Of a DNA stretch of 64,000 nt, positions 1 to 8,876 are shown piece by piece. A program made the translations under genes and the position numbers. The notes under the pieces were generated by a model. That model had not been told where the DNA came from and did not search any database. It saw only the letters and a program-made list of their open reading frames with translations. The stretch is taken from positions 90,713-154,712 of the forward strand of contig NZ_PHNJ01000011.1 in the NCBI RefSeq assembly GCF_008122205.1, in the 5' to 3' direction. This stretch comes from Natronococcus pandeyae (GTDB lineage Archaea; Halobacteriota; Halobacteria; Halobacteriales; Natrialbaceae). Positions within the stretch are counted from its first letter, which is position 1; each line of letters starts with the position of its first letter.

Positions 1-480
1 TTGCTCACTCCACCGACGTGCGCTCGTCCGACTGTCCACCCACGAGTTGTGGAAGCGGTCGACACACATTTTCAGTGTGAGAAGCCATTTTTCCATGAGG
101 TTTTGGTCAATATACCCAACCCTACCGTTCAATCCTGAACGACGCGGGCAGTCAAAGACCCGAATTGATCAACGAGAAATGTTGTCTGAAAGAGATCGTG
201 TTTCTCGGTCCATTTGTAGAGAAACGCAGCTGCTGGATCGGTGCCATGCTGATCAAATAACGCGGCATCAAAAATCACCTTTGGCTTGAGGTCTATTGCA
301 GCGTATAGCCAAGACTACTTCCGTTGATTTTGACAGCGATCTTGTCAATCGTGACCTGCGTCAGTTTCGCGGACGGCAGGTCTGAAACGCTGTCGGTCGT
401 CGATGTACTCAGTTCTGGACCGCTCCATGAGATCGTTCAACACCTAATTTCTCAAGAGATATATTATTTCTTGAAAAGAA
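1..480 (-). pseudogene. IS6-family transposase relic
   Basis: Reading the minus strand, blocks typical of haloarchaeal IS6-type transposases appear in order but in different frames: an EKLGVERSHGAVQN-like block, VTIDKIAVKINGSS (catalytic-domain start), FDAALFDQHGTDPAAAF, TTFLVDQFGSLTA, and IDQNLMEKWLLTLKM followed by VDRFHNSWVGSR near base 1. At least two stops and several frame changes interrupt it, so it cannot make a transposase. It runs off the left edge of the window. The family call is from recalled motifs and is fairly secure; the exact IS is unknown. Bases 480-700 are AT-rich and hold nothing I recognise. Confidence 0.75.
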
Positions 481-699
481 CAATTGGTCAAATGAAGGCG
501 GGCGGCAAACGCCCTAACGAGCGTTGCCGTCTGTTCGTCTTCCAGAATTCTTCTAAATCCACGTCATAACTCTCGCTGAGTAAATCTGCAAGTAATCAAC
601 TCAACTACACGACCTGCTCACTTCTCAACTGGCTCAATTAGACAGTGCTCTTTCATTCATGCATTTATATTAATATAAACCATAATTTCTTTATTTCTA

Positions 700-1596
700 T
701 CAATTATTTTTCCCCATATATTCGTTAATAATTGATCTTGGAACAACATCTCTTAAATCCGGGTGTGTAAGATTTTCTTTAGCCCCTAAGTGCAATTTTT
801 CATATGAATCACAGCGTGCAAGATGGTTTCTAAGCTCTTGCCATTCTCTATGCCGACAAATCACACGGACAGGAATGGTGTTAATACCTAGGACTGAAGC
901 AATTGCAAATCGATGCCAACCCCCACCTTGAAAAATTAGTTGCCCATCTCTCCCGATCGACACACCAATCTCATCGTATTTCTTAATATTACATTTTTTG
1001 CATAATTCCGATTGTTTCTTATAACCCTCTTGTTCGATTTTCTTATATAACTTATCAATTTCTCCTAATCGCTTATCGAATTCTTCCTGGGTTCTACACC
1101 CATCAAAGTGTTTATTTTCATCCATTAGCCAAAGAATTATATCATAATAATCTGTGTCTTCCCATGGAACGCCATCCGCAAAATGTTCAACAACACCATT
1201 ATACTTCGGAGACTGATTAACATGATATAAATTTTGCTGGTTGTCCCATTCCCCTCCTTTAATTAAGCCAGCGTCAAACCAGGTATCAACACTAGCAGTC
1301 TCTTGTACTTCAAATTCGATTCCCGATTTTTCAAGAAGTAGTCCATCTCTTTTACTGGGGGACCACATATTTATACGGTCCGGATTAACATTTATGATTG
1401 TATATGGATGTGGCGCAGAATTCCCATATTTTGTCTGTAAAGTTTTCTTCTCAATTCCTTCTCGAATTTTAAACAGGGGTGTCTTAAACGACAAATATTT
1501 ATAAAATGCTTTGATGAGCGAAGCTAATCCTTGCTGGTAATATACTGATGTCGCGGTTTTTGTTAGGTTAGTAAACGAACTCATATATTCATTCAT
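700..1596 (-). CDS. ParB-like-fold protein of a surface-glycan type locus
   Basis: A 298-aa soluble protein. The C-terminal part (about residues 205-265) reads YDEIGVSIGRDGQLIFQGG followed by WHRFAIASVLG and IPVRVICRHREW, the layout of ParB/sulfiredoxin-like domains found in proteins encoded inside haloarchaeal polysaccharide clusters. The N-terminal half has no recognised domain. The gene is AT-rich compared with the rest of the window, and it starts 3 bases after the end of the upstream membrane protein gene (1600-3399), so the two are almost certainly co-transcribed. Catalytic activity is not predictable; a role in glycan assembly is inferred from context only. Its AT content, like its partner's, suggests transfer. 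Confidence 0.75.
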   Translation of the reverse strand: MNEYMSSFTNLTKTATSVYYQQGLASLIKAFYKYLSFKTPLFKIREGIEKKTLQTKYGNSAPHPYTIINVNPDRINMWSPSKRDGLLLEKSGIEFEVQETASVDTWFDAGLIKGGEWDNQQNLYHVNQSPKYNGVVEHFADGVPWEDTDYYDIILWLMDENKHFDGCRTQEEFDKRLGEIDKLYKKIEQEGYKKQSELCKKCNIKKYDEIGVSIGRDGQLIFQGGGWHRFAIASVLGINTIPVRVICRHREWQELRNHLARCDSYEKLHLGAKENLTHPDLRDVVPRSIINEYMGKNN

Positions 1597-1599
1597 ATT

Positions 1600-3399
1600 T
1601 TATCGGTGGGTGATTATATATAAGTCGAACTCCCCGTTAGAGCTTACCTTATTTATATCTGGGCTATCATCTAGATATTCAAAATCCCTGTGGTTGAATC
1701 GAAATCCATTATAAATAATTGGCTCTCGAACACGGTCAGTTCTAGTTATCGTTAAATACACCCGATCATCAAAGTATGTTTCCAAAGATTGATTTGAAAA
1801 GTGATCTGGCATTCCTCCTAACCTCACACCGTCAATATAATAATCTGTCCGATCATTCGAATCTCGTCCATTAATCGCATGACTAAATCGACTAGCCGAC
1901 ATCCTCACATGATCATATGAATAAGAGTCATCCTCGTATTCAAATGCCCTTTCAAAGCCATCCATCTGTCCTTCGGTCACATGCCCTGTCGTTTGATACA
2001 TATATGGTGAAGGGAAAAGGACCAGAGTCGTCAGTATCAAGAAAGCGGTTGCTGTTAACACCGTAACTTTTCGAAATAAATCTCTATCATAAAGAGTGTT
2101 TAAATATATGATTGTTCTACCTAATGAAATTGCGCCCATTATAGTCACAACAACCATTATAAACCCATAATGTCTCATATACTGAGATCTCATGTCTCCA
2201 GCAAGATAGGCGAAAAAGAGGACAGAAACTGCGATAAGTCCTATTGTAAAGTAGAACAATAACATGCGTTCACTGCTGTCTGATCCGGTAAGAACAAATT
2301 GCAGTCTTTCTTGTTTAAGACCAAAAATCTTTGTAGTAACAGCCATCATAATATAAGCACCAACACCACAATAAATAAGCGAAACAAAGAACATTCTAAC
2401 AAATACTCCTTCTAAACTCCCACCTAGTTCAGCAAGAGAAGCTCCGCGACTAGAAATTTGGCTACCTGATTCACTATCTGCCATTATCGAGACTACAAAT
2501 GAGGATATTGATGATTCAAATGCAGCCAAATTATTAGCCCATAACCAAAAGGCTAGTACAAGTACCCCAACCAATGTGATGACTGAGTATTCGTATAAAT
2601 GTGAATTTGACCATTGATAAAGAACCTGAATGATAGCAATCGAAGTGAAAAAAATAATGAGATTTGCTGCTTGTTGGGGATGTAGAATCACAAACATTGC
2701 TGACACTAACGAAAATAGAATCATTAATTCCCATCTGGGATCGTTATAGTTACGGATAAATAGATATATGAGAACTGGAGAAAACATTATTGCCTGACTG
2801 GTTGGATGAATTTGCATAGAAACGCCTAAATGATTAATAGGTAAGAGTAGAAACGATGAATAAACTCCGATGTTAATAATCAAGGTGTTCTTAGACATGT
2901 GTTTAATCGACAACGAGATAAATACAAAAAATATTAGAATGAATATCGCGAGAATAATAAGCAACGAATGGTTCAAACTACTAGTAGTAAGATCACTAAA
3001 CACAGATCCTAAAATATGGACAGCTGGATATCGAATTTCTTCTATTCCAACAACATTATTATTTAGGTCTCGGGTATGTCCAAGATGGGTTAATGCATCA
3101 TTCTCCCCAATATAATGGTATCCACGAATAATAGGCAGAGCAACGATTGAAAACATCGTAAGACCACCTAATAGAATGCTACTGCTTCTAAAATTGTGAT
3201 TGTCATTATAAAAGGTAATAAATAATGATATTGACATTGCAACGAAACTAAATATCCAGAATAATAGTGGCGTACCCGTGTAAATTGATGGTTCATACCC
3301 AGATGCGGGTGTTGAATAGGATAAAAATATTCCAATACTGATTGCTATAAATCCTATAATGAGTAGAACGCGTCGATCGATCTTCGCTACAATCGCCAC
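1600..3399 (-). CDS. large polytopic membrane protein, GT-C-like (glycan locus)
   Basis: A 599-aa protein with about 12 hydrophobic segments spread from residue 12 to about 470, then a hydrophilic C-terminal domain of about 120 residues. A loop after the third segment has GENDALTHLGH followed by IRYPAVHILGS; an acidic residue in the first large extracytoplasmic loop is typical of GT-C membrane glycosyltransferases and of haloarchaeal surface-glycan membrane proteins. No specific family is certain; it could also be a polymerase or an oligosaccharide transferase-like protein. Base composition is low in GC. The upstream region 3400-3566 is AT-rich and probably holds the promoter for this gene and the 700-1596 gene. 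The C-terminal domain probably faces outward. Confidence 0.75.
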   Translation of the reverse strand: MAIVAKIDRRVLLIIGFIAISIGIFLSYSTPASGYEPSIYTGTPLLFWIFSFVAMSISLFITFYNDNHNFRSSSILLGGLTMFSIVALPIIRGYHYIGENDALTHLGHTRDLNNNVVGIEEIRYPAVHILGSVFSDLTTSSLNHSLLIILAIFILIFFVFISLSIKHMSKNTLIINIGVYSSFLLLPINHLGVSMQIHPTSQAIMFSPVLIYLFIRNYNDPRWELMILFSLVSAMFVILHPQQAANLIIFFTSIAIIQVLYQWSNSHLYEYSVITLVGVLVLAFWLWANNLAAFESSISSFVVSIMADSESGSQISSRGASLAELGGSLEGVFVRMFFVSLIYCGVGAYIMMAVTTKIFGLKQERLQFVLTGSDSSERMLLFYFTIGLIAVSVLFFAYLAGDMRSQYMRHYGFIMVVVTIMGAISLGRTIIYLNTLYDRDLFRKVTVLTATAFLILTTLVLFPSPYMYQTTGHVTEGQMDGFERAFEYEDDSYSYDHVRMSASRFSHAINGRDSNDRTDYYIDGVRLGGMPDHFSNQSLETYFDDRVYLTITRTDRVREPIIYNGFRFNHRDFEYLDDSPDINKVSSNGEFDLYIITHR

Positions 3400-3639
3400 A
3401 TACTATCGTAGTCAGGCGGGTATATTTTTGTTACGATACTTGGGTCACATTCAGCAGACACGCTTTCATTCATCCAAATTTATTACTAATTATCGTTATA
3501 AATATTTGTAAAAGGTACTGGATAGGCGGTAGTGCAAAAGTCTTCATAAGGAAGTAATAGACGAAATTGATGGGTCCAGCAGCAAGTCCCTACTACCGAG
3601 TAACGATACGGTCGCACAGGTTTCCAAAGCTTTGGAGAC

Positions 3640-3985
3640 AGAGACAATGGCACTCTTCGAATACCTCGATCTCTCGTTTCTCACCGACTATCCCCTGTTC
3701 GCTCCCTCGGATTGGGGGGCAAACATGGGTTCATAAGCCACCAGAACTCCTGAAAGGCGTCTTGCAGTGCTTCTACCGTGACATTTACCCTCCGCCCAAT
3801 GGCACGAAGGCTCCACAACGAGGCGGCAACAGTATGGCCTCGAGCACCCGCTGTTCCCGCGGACGCTCTCACGATTTATTGCTGACTTCGAACTCGTCGC
3901 GGAAGAAGTCTTCATCAAGTCAGTCTACGAGTTTGCCGAGCGGTACCTGCTCGGCAAACTCTTCCGCAGTGACGGGATAGCCATT
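3640..3985 (+). pseudogene. Degenerate mobile-element ORF (transposase-like)
   Basis: Plus-strand fragments in two frames read ALFEYLDLSFLTDYPLF, then after stops FPRTLSRFIADFELVAEE and VYEFAERYLLGKLF. They look like consecutive pieces of one helical protein broken by stops and shifts. The position among other insertion-sequence debris suggests a transposase, but I could not assign a family. Low confidence in the identity, higher that it is a broken gene. Confidence 0.35.
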
Positions 3986-3989
3986 CACA

Positions 3990-4142
3990 TCAATCAGCGT
4001 GACGACGCTCAGTGGAGGCACGATCGGCGAGCGCGGTCGCCGGCTCCGGCCCGTCGGCCGCCACGAGCGCGTCGTACAGCCGTCCCTTCGCACCCCCGTC
4101 GAACGGGTTGGCGGGCGCCCCTCCCTCCATACTGGCTTTCAT
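3990..4142 (-). pseudogene. 5' fragment of a winged-helix-like regulator gene
   Basis: A minus-strand frame starting at an ATG gives 50 aa beginning MKASMEGGAPANPFDGGAKG and continuing RLYDALVAADGPEPATALAD, which looks like the first helices of a haloarchaeal winged-helix regulator. The reading then turns into unrelated sequence at the junction with the relic to its left, so the gene appears truncated by the mobile element. An AT-rich stretch immediately upstream (4150-4210) could be its old promoter. GC content is higher than the relic it abuts. Confidence 0.4.
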
Positions 4143-4310
4143 TGTGACACCCACGTGTATAACGGTGCATAAATCTTCTCAATAATAGAGAATTTCAGGA
4201 TATTTTGTTTGTGGCGCCGAAAACCGCTCGTTCGACGGCAACAGTGTGAGCGGACCGAGACCGCGAAGAAACGTCACTTGATATTGATACGATCTCACCT
4301 GGAGTCTCTC

Positions 4311-4985
4311 TCATTCTCCGAGCGCGTGACACATTCGTTCGACTGCAGACCCAACTCGTTCCTGTTCGCCAAACTCGAGTGTATACTCGAGGTCATCTAC
4401 TCCCCGTTCGACCTCCTGTCGCAGCTCTTCCAGCCTGGTTTCGAGTTGTTCCCGTCTTGCTCGTACACGCTTCCATTGGCATCTCGCGCGTTCGGCTACT
4501 GATTTCGCCGTTGCGGGACAGGTCGCCCGATAGCGAACGTTGTTTTGAGTTGCGACGCAGTTCATCGGCTCGAGTTGCGAGACGATCGTTCGAATGTGAT
4601 CGTCCGGCATCTCGAGTTCGCGGCAGAGCGACCGAAGCGATCGCGGTTGCTCTTTCAACGAGCGAAGGACCTAGAGTGCATCATTTCGATCGGTTTCGGC
4701 AAACTGTCGTTCGATATGGAACGCCCTCGAGATGGCCGTGGTACGTACTGCAGACGGTAATGAGGTTGAGATCAACGCCTGCGTCTGCTGCAGGAAGATA
4801 CTTCCCCGGAACGAGATGGTGCGTCTCCATCACCAGCGAATGATGCTCATAGTTTCCGTTATGATTCCCACAGCGCTGACACACGTTGCTATCGCGTTTC
4901 TTGATCTCTTCTGAGCGCTTTTTCCAGTCGTATCCACGTATTCTCGGAGTGCGAATTCAACACTATCTTCCACGTCTTCATTAAG
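4311..4985 (-). pseudogene. HNH endonuclease with C-terminal helical/HTH part, broken
   Basis: Three pieces of one protein lie in order on the minus strand. First, RGYDWKKRSEEIKKRDSNV leads into CQRCGNHNG and METHHLVPGKYLP, ending in NLITVCSTYHGHLEGVP, which is an HNH fold with CxxC and HH residues (4884-4681). Next, in another frame, RQFAETDRNDAL meets an in-frame TAG near 4676. Last, VLRSLKEQPRSLRSLCRELE continues to GERMCHALGE-like sequence at 4311, a helix-turn-helix-like region with a long basic/acidic helix. One shift plus one stop therefore inactivate it. A 115-aa translation of the last piece starting at a TTG is possible but probably not native. Confidence 0.6.
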
Positions 4986-5053
4986 CACTCGAGGCAGCAG
5001 GGTTAGAGACGTCTAGATGATTTTAGAAGTCAGCACCCATAGTTGTTAGAAAA

Positions 5054-5629
5054 CTAATCTGCACCTCTATTTACGAAGTATCCAACCGCTCCGACAACGA
5101 TTGCAAGTAATAGTCCGACGAATCCCCAAATAACCATACCAAGGATACTGCCCACAGCTTGTCCCGTTCCTGCAGCCGTATCAGGATCTGCCCCTCCTGC
5201 TAGTCCCATGTAGAATAATAACGGTGCGAGAATGAGCCAGATTGCAGTAATATACAACCCGCTTCCAATCGCACTACGGGGAGACTCCTTTCGTGAGTAC
5301 AAATAATAGCTCACTCCTACAATAGTTACGAGAAACCAGAAAGCAGATCCACCAATCTCAGCAAATGCGAGTGCAACCAACATTCCAACGATTAGCCCCA
5401 TTCCGACGGAAGCTACCGCTAATATCGTGTCGATTCCCTCCTCGTCGTTCTCGATGCTTGAGTCTGGCTCACCCCTAGTAGATGATTTAGATTCTTCATC
5501 AAGCGATTCTGTTTCATCCGGAATGGTAGACGATTCCGATTGGCTTCTATCCAAGAGTTCAGTCCCGCACTCTCGGCAGAATTTTGCGTCAACATCTGCT
5601 TCAGCACCGCATTCACTACAGTAACCCAA
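5054..5629 (-). CDS. Zinc-ribbon membrane protein
   Basis: A 191-aa protein. Residues 4-22 form a zinc ribbon (CSECGAEADVDAKFCRECG, two CxxC pairs). An acidic Ser/Asp/Glu-rich linker (about 25-65) follows, then four to five hydrophobic segments (about 68-90, 93-112, 122-142, 158-185). This is the common haloarchaeal architecture of a cytoplasmic zinc ribbon tethered to a membrane domain; no function is established. The gene stands alone, with relics on both sides. The start is fixed by the zinc ribbon lying at the very N-terminus. Confidence 0.8.
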   Translation of the reverse strand: MGYCSECGAEADVDAKFCRECGTELLDRSQSESSTIPDETESLDEESKSSTRGEPDSSIENDEEGIDTILAVASVGMGLIVGMLVALAFAEIGGSAFWFLVTIVGVSYYLYSRKESPRSAIGSGLYITAIWLILAPLLFYMGLAGGADPDTAAGTGQAVGSILGMVIWGFVGLLLAIVVGAVGYFVNRGAD

Positions 5630-5662
5630 TTATTGTCACCAGGGTAGACATTCTTACCTACT

Positions 5663-6040
5663 TCAGATATATCTAATGGCCATTATTTGCCCTGATAAAC
5701 CCTCTCTTCTGTTACAATCGAAACACTTCTCAGTGATATTGTGGACCTCGAATTTGTTGACCTGCTCACAGATCGCGTTACCGTTGACAAGATCTATTCC
5801 TGCGGTTTTGGCTACGCGTTCCGTCGGATCGGTAAATCCACTGGTAGTGACGATTTTGAGCATATTTTGTACAGGGGTCGGCGAAGGAGGCGGGACACGA
5901 GTCGAGTATCAGTACGACACGCCTGAACGCCGCAGTACAACGTTCGTGGTGCTGGCAGCGTGCGTGTCAATGATTGCATATCCACAGGTTCCCTCTGTAT
6001 ACTCGATTTCGATCCCCTCGTCGACGAGAACGGCCCATCA
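5663..6040 (-). pseudogene. Mrr-like restriction endonuclease C-terminal fragment
   Basis: Residues KIVTTSGFTDPTERVAK followed by AGIDLVNGNAICEQV match the last strand-helix of Mrr-type PD-(D/E)XK nucleases (the VVTTS.FT....A...GIDL.DG pattern). The upstream catalytic core is missing. Just upstream (about 5930-6040, minus) a separate short reading, VDEGIEIEYTEGTCGYAIID, ends at a stop and belongs to something I do not recognise. Both are remnants. The region 5864-5930 between them is non-coding. Confidence 0.45.
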
Positions 6041-6056
6041 CAGCAGTAGATTCTAC

Positions 6057-6308
6057 TTAGGATTCGTCAGAGCTCTCCTCCCGCGGATCCTCAACTAGTT
6101 CGTATAACCCTCGAGATGGTCGGTGGATCCAGCCTGCATCGTGAAGACTTCGGAGGCAGAACTCGACACTGCTTTTCGACAGACCTGTTTCGTCCATCAG
6201 CCAGCGAGGATTTGCACGCCCCCATGGCTCCCCCCTGTCACGGCCTTTTTTGAGTGCAGTAAGCACTTTCTCGTCTTTCTCGGTTGGTGAGTACCGATCA
6301 TTCACCAT
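6057..6308 (-). CDS. Small winged-helix regulator
   Basis: 83 aa from the ATG at 6308. YSPTEKDEKVLTALKKGRDR is followed by PWGRANPRWLMDETGLSKSS and VEFCLRSLHDAGWI, a recognition-helix and wing layout of MarR/PadR-like winged-helix proteins common in haloarchaea. Upstream ATGs at 6329 and 6359 are possible, but the domain starts just after the chosen one, and an inverted repeat (6356-6369) sits where an autoregulatory operator would be. The acidic tail (EDPREESSDES) is typical. It probably binds DNA; the target is unknown. Confidence 0.75.
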   Translation of the reverse strand: MVNDRYSPTEKDEKVLTALKKGRDRGEPWGRANPRWLMDETGLSKSSVEFCLRSLHDAGWIHRPSRGLYELVEDPREESSDES

Positions 6309-6355
6309 GTCTTGTCTGTCTATAATCATGGATGGAACATAGTACAACATCATCT

Positions 6356-6369
6356 GCAATATCTATTGC
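6356..6369. promoter_or_regulatory. Inverted repeat, candidate operator of the winged-helix gene
   Basis: GCAATA-TC-TATTGC is a perfect 6-bp dyad in an AT-rich stretch 48 bases upstream of the ATG at 6308. Its place and symmetry suit an autoregulatory operator. No direct evidence of binding. Confidence 0.4.
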
Positions 6370-6501
6370 AAAATACTATGCTTTCCACTTTGTAATGCAA
6401 AGCAATAAGGCGAGAGAGATGCTACGACTGATTAGACACGGGATTGGTCCAGAAATGGCCGACGCGCAGGAACGCGTTCGACCGTGCCTTGGAGTAAGGC
6501 A

Positions 6502-6708
6502 ATGTCAGCTACGACTACTACGTACGAAACCGTTTCGGACAGAAAGAACGACAGCATCCTTGAACAACTGAATTACAACTATGGCTCTCTTGGCGAAAAC
6601 AGCGAGGGATTCTCTCGTCACACCAACTATATCCGAAGGCGTCGCAATCGGCTGCGCAAGAGTCGGTGGGTCCTAAGCAAGGTTCATACGGGAGGTGACC
6701 GGCAATGA
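6502..6708 (+). CDS. Small basic helical protein, first of a coupled chain
   Basis: 68 aa starting MSATTTTYETVSDRKNDS. A central part, LEQLNYNYGSLGENSEGFSR, is followed by HTNYIRRRRNRLRKSRWV, which looks like a short DNA-binding helix pair with a basic end; I do not recognise the family. The stop overlaps the next ATG (ATGA at 6705-6708). An upstream in-frame extension to 6484 is possible. The following two genes are joined in the same way, so this is the head of a small operon. Confidence 0.5.
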   Translation: MSATTTTYETVSDRKNDSILEQLNYNYGSLGENSEGFSRHTNYIRRRRNRLRKSRWVLSKVHTGGDRQ

Positions 6709-6812
6709 ACAACGAGACGACCGTCCGGGTCACACTCGAGTTCGAGCGTCCGGTCACGCCGGGTGACCTCGAGCGCGCCTACTGCGAACTGCTCGAGCGG
6801 GTGGATCGATGA
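6705..6812 (+). CDS. Tiny coupled ORF, 35 aa
   Basis: MNNETTVRVTLEFERP opens a 35-aa acidic peptide ending ELLERVDR. It overlaps the gene before it by ATGA and the gene after it by ATGA (6809-6812), and a GGAGGT-like purine run (6691-6696) lies about 8 bases before its ATG. The tight coupling on both sides is the main support; no homologous family is recalled. Confidence 0.5.
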   Translation: MNNETTVRVTLEFERPVTPGDLERAYCELLERVDR

Positions 6813-7033
6813 CCGTCGGCTTCGCAGTCAAGTGGACGCCTGCAGAGGGCCGAGCCCGAAAGATCGTCTTCGACCCACAACCCGCGAAGAACCGCTGGCG
6901 GCGAACCGAGTTCGAACTGCACGAATCCCAGTGGCGCCAGGTCGGGACCGAACGCGTCGACACCGTCTCACTCACCAGTGAGACTGCACATGCCCGCGAC
7001 ACTCACTCCGAGCGGGGTGTGTCCGATGAATAA
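6809..7033 (+). CDS. Small hypothetical protein, third of the coupled chain
   Basis: 74 aa beginning MTVGFAVKWTPAEGRARK and containing PQPAKNRWRRTEFELHES, a soluble beta-rich-looking protein with Trp and basic residues. It is translationally coupled to the 35-aa ORF (ATGA) and its stop overlaps the ATG of the next, frameshifted gene at 7027. The family is unknown; similar small genes precede the same larger gene in haloarchaeal plasmids, as far as I recall. Confidence 0.55.
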   Translation: MTVGFAVKWTPAEGRARKIVFDPQPAKNRWRRTEFELHESQWRQVGTERVDTVSLTSETAHARDTHSERGVSDE

Positions 7034-7719
7034 TCTCGAGGACCTCGACGCGCCTCGAGGCGGCCACCGACGCCACCCGCAAACGTTCCGGCGCGAACAA
7101 AGAGCGCATCGAGGAGCTTCAGGCTCGCGAACTCGAGAAAGGCGCCCATCTCCGTGCAGAGCACGTCGACCGGTGTGAGCTCGAGCTCGCGACCGACCAC
7201 CTCGAACGACTCACGAAAGACGACGGGCGGGCGTACTATCGCCTCCCCAAATCCGAGGACCCACTCGACCGCAGTGACAGTATCTCGCTCGCCCACGGCG
7301 ATCTGCTCCCGATCCAGCAACTCGCGCGGATGGACGACGAGATGCGCCGCTCTACCACAAATGCGCTCCCGACACGTCTCGCCGCAAAGCTCTGGAAAGC
7401 ACGGGCCGATCCGGACGTCCGGGACGACCCCTGGCGACAGGGCTGCAAGACCGTCCGCGAGTACGTCAAGGCCAGCGACCTGAAACACTGGATCCGCCGG
7501 CAAGAGCAGGGTGTCAGCGACGCCTATGCGAAGAAGCTCGTCTCGCGGACGATCGACGCACTACTGGATCTCTCGAAAAATCGCCTGGCGGTCCGCAAGA
7601 AGAGCGAGCGGAAGAACGGCCTCTCGTATACGGAACGTCGGATTCTACTGCCGACCGACGCCGAAATCCCTGGCGAGTCACCCGCCGGTTCCCCGGAGAC
7701 GGCTGACGTCCACGGCTGA
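7027..7719 (+). pseudogene. Plasmid-type hypothetical gene with a 5' frameshift
   Basis: The reading starts MNNLEDLDA at 7027 and should continue RLEAATDATRKRSGANKERI, but the second part lies in another frame, so a small deletion or indel sits near 7050. From about 7055 the frame is open to 7719 (about 220 aa). It has an N-terminal coiled-coil (EELQARELEKGAHLRAEHVD), a block DDGRAYYRLPKSEDPLDR, then LPIQQLARMDDEM and LKHWIRRQEQGVSDAYAKKL and a basic C-terminus. No ATG or GTG exists in this frame before 7330. The last residues (ETADVHG) fall inside a dispersed repeat, so the native 3' end may also be replaced. Confidence 0.6.
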
Positions 7720-7903
7720 GACTGGCCACGGGGACGAAACCTCGCTCGAGAGAGCCACCACTCTCCCGGCCATACCAGATACACAGCGAGTGCGGTTGTC
7801 CGAACGGGTCGATTACTCGTGGGTCTCTTCCTCGATCGGTCGTCGTCGGTCCGGACTCGAGACGGCTCACGAGGGTTCGTCCGAAGACACCAACTGTCAC
7901 TGG
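7699..7903. repeat. Dispersed repeat D, copy 1
   Basis: About 205 bp similar to 52341-52540. Shared blocks include ACGGCTGACGTCCACGGC, the block CCACGGGGACG.AACCTCGCTCG and GATCGGTCGTCGTCGGT, in the same order and orientation. It starts inside the 3' end of the preceding gene and has no convincing ORF of its own. Confidence 0.65.
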
Positions 7904-8034
7904 ACGGCGTGGAGGTGGACCTGCCGAGAATTTCCCACCGGCGCATGATACAACTCTTGGCGTTAGATCGGCTGATCGGGCTCTGTTGAAATCCTCAACA
8001 GATGACAAGAGTTGCCTGCTGAATACAGAGAATG

Positions 8035-8175
8035 GGCCGTGTTTAGACGCAGCGACAATCGGTTCTCACGCGTTGGTTTCTACATACGAAACCGGATCGC
8101 AAGACGGTCACCACCGTCCTCTGGTTAGACAAAGGGACTCCTGACTCGTCCATTCGGGGGCGTCTAAACACGGCC
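8035..8175. mobile_element. MITE, 141 bp, with 9-bp target duplication
   Basis: Terminal inverted repeats GGCCGTGTTTAGACGC (8035-8050) and the exact inverse (8160-8175) flank a non-coding core. The 9 bases CAGAGAATG occur immediately outside both ends (8026-8034 and 8176-8184). Removing the element restores a continuous repeat like that at 63480-63530. It carries no transposase, so it would depend on a full-length IS with the same ends elsewhere. Confidence 0.85.
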
Positions 8176-8382
8176 CAGAGAATGGGTTCAGCAAGACGGG
8201 GTCGTTTGTTACCCAACGCGATCAGTTGCATCTCTGCCACACGGCCCCAGCCTCGGTTCTTGCTCCCGAAGATGGACATTTCGCACCGTTTTCGTCGCCG
8301 TGGCTCGTGAACCGATAGCGTCCGTCTCTCGGCCCGCGCGTCCTCGACCGTCAGCCCGTCGTGCTCATTCGTGATCGACGTA

Positions 8383-8637
8383 TCATTCGTGACTGGACTG
8401 TTTCTGAAAGTAACCTGCTGGTACGAGATGGAACGTCAGCCACAGCGCGATCGCGCCGAGAACGACCAGCTCGATCATCCAGAGGGCGATTCCCGAGATG
8501 AGCACGACGATCCCGCCGAAAAACGAGATCACGAACCCCACCCTCGTGAACACGGCCCGCAACACCCCTCTCGCGTCGCTGACGTAGCGAATCGACCAGC
8601 GCTCCGGGACTTGCTGCTCCCCGTTCGAGCGTGTCAT
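8383..8637 (-). CDS. Small two-span membrane protein
   Basis: 84 aa. After a hydrophilic start (MTRSNGEQQVPERWSIRYVS) come two adjoining hydrophobic stretches, about residues 32-52 (VGFVISFFGGIVVLISGIAL) and 53-74 (IELVVLGAIALWLTFHLVP). Codon-position GC pattern and length fit a real haloarchaeal small membrane protein, but it lies among relics, so it may be an orphan. The function is unknown. Confidence 0.5.
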   Translation of the reverse strand: MTRSNGEQQVPERWSIRYVSDARGVLRAVFTRVGFVISFFGGIVVLISGIALWMIELVVLGAIALWLTFHLVPAGYFQKQSSHE

Positions 8638-8723
8638 ACACTACCATACGTTGGCATGCATATTACATCATTTTATAAGGACCGATGCAGGATTTGGGGC
8701 ACAACTGAGCGCTCACCACCTTC

Positions 8724-8776
8724 ACAGATTGAGCCAGATGTCGTGCATCATTCGCGCTCTCTATTCACCTATGCGG
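8724..8776 (+). repeat. Repeat R, partial copy
   Basis: CAGATTGAGCCAGATGTCGT followed by GCATCATTCGCGCTCTCTAT matches the left half of the repeats at 62139 and 63403. The right half is found separately around the MITE (about 7998-8034 joined to 8176-8215), so this copy appears split. Confidence 0.55.
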
Positions 8777-8781
8777 GCTTT

Positions 8782-8876
8782 CCCGACTGCCACCGGGAGC
8801 GGCAGTCGGGCTGTACTGCCCAGGGATCGGCTTCCTACGCACACGGACCAGTCAACCCACGTGCTTTAGGGCACGG
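8782..8876. other. Two hairpins, possible IS200/IS605-type end remnants
   Basis: CCCGACTGCC (8782-8791) pairs with GGCAGTCGGG (8801-8810). A second stem, CGTGC-TTTAGG-GCACG (8860-8875) followed by GAAT, resembles the hairpin at 63553-63572 (GTGCTTTAG loop) near another tnpB. No reading frame accompanies them. Confidence 0.35.
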
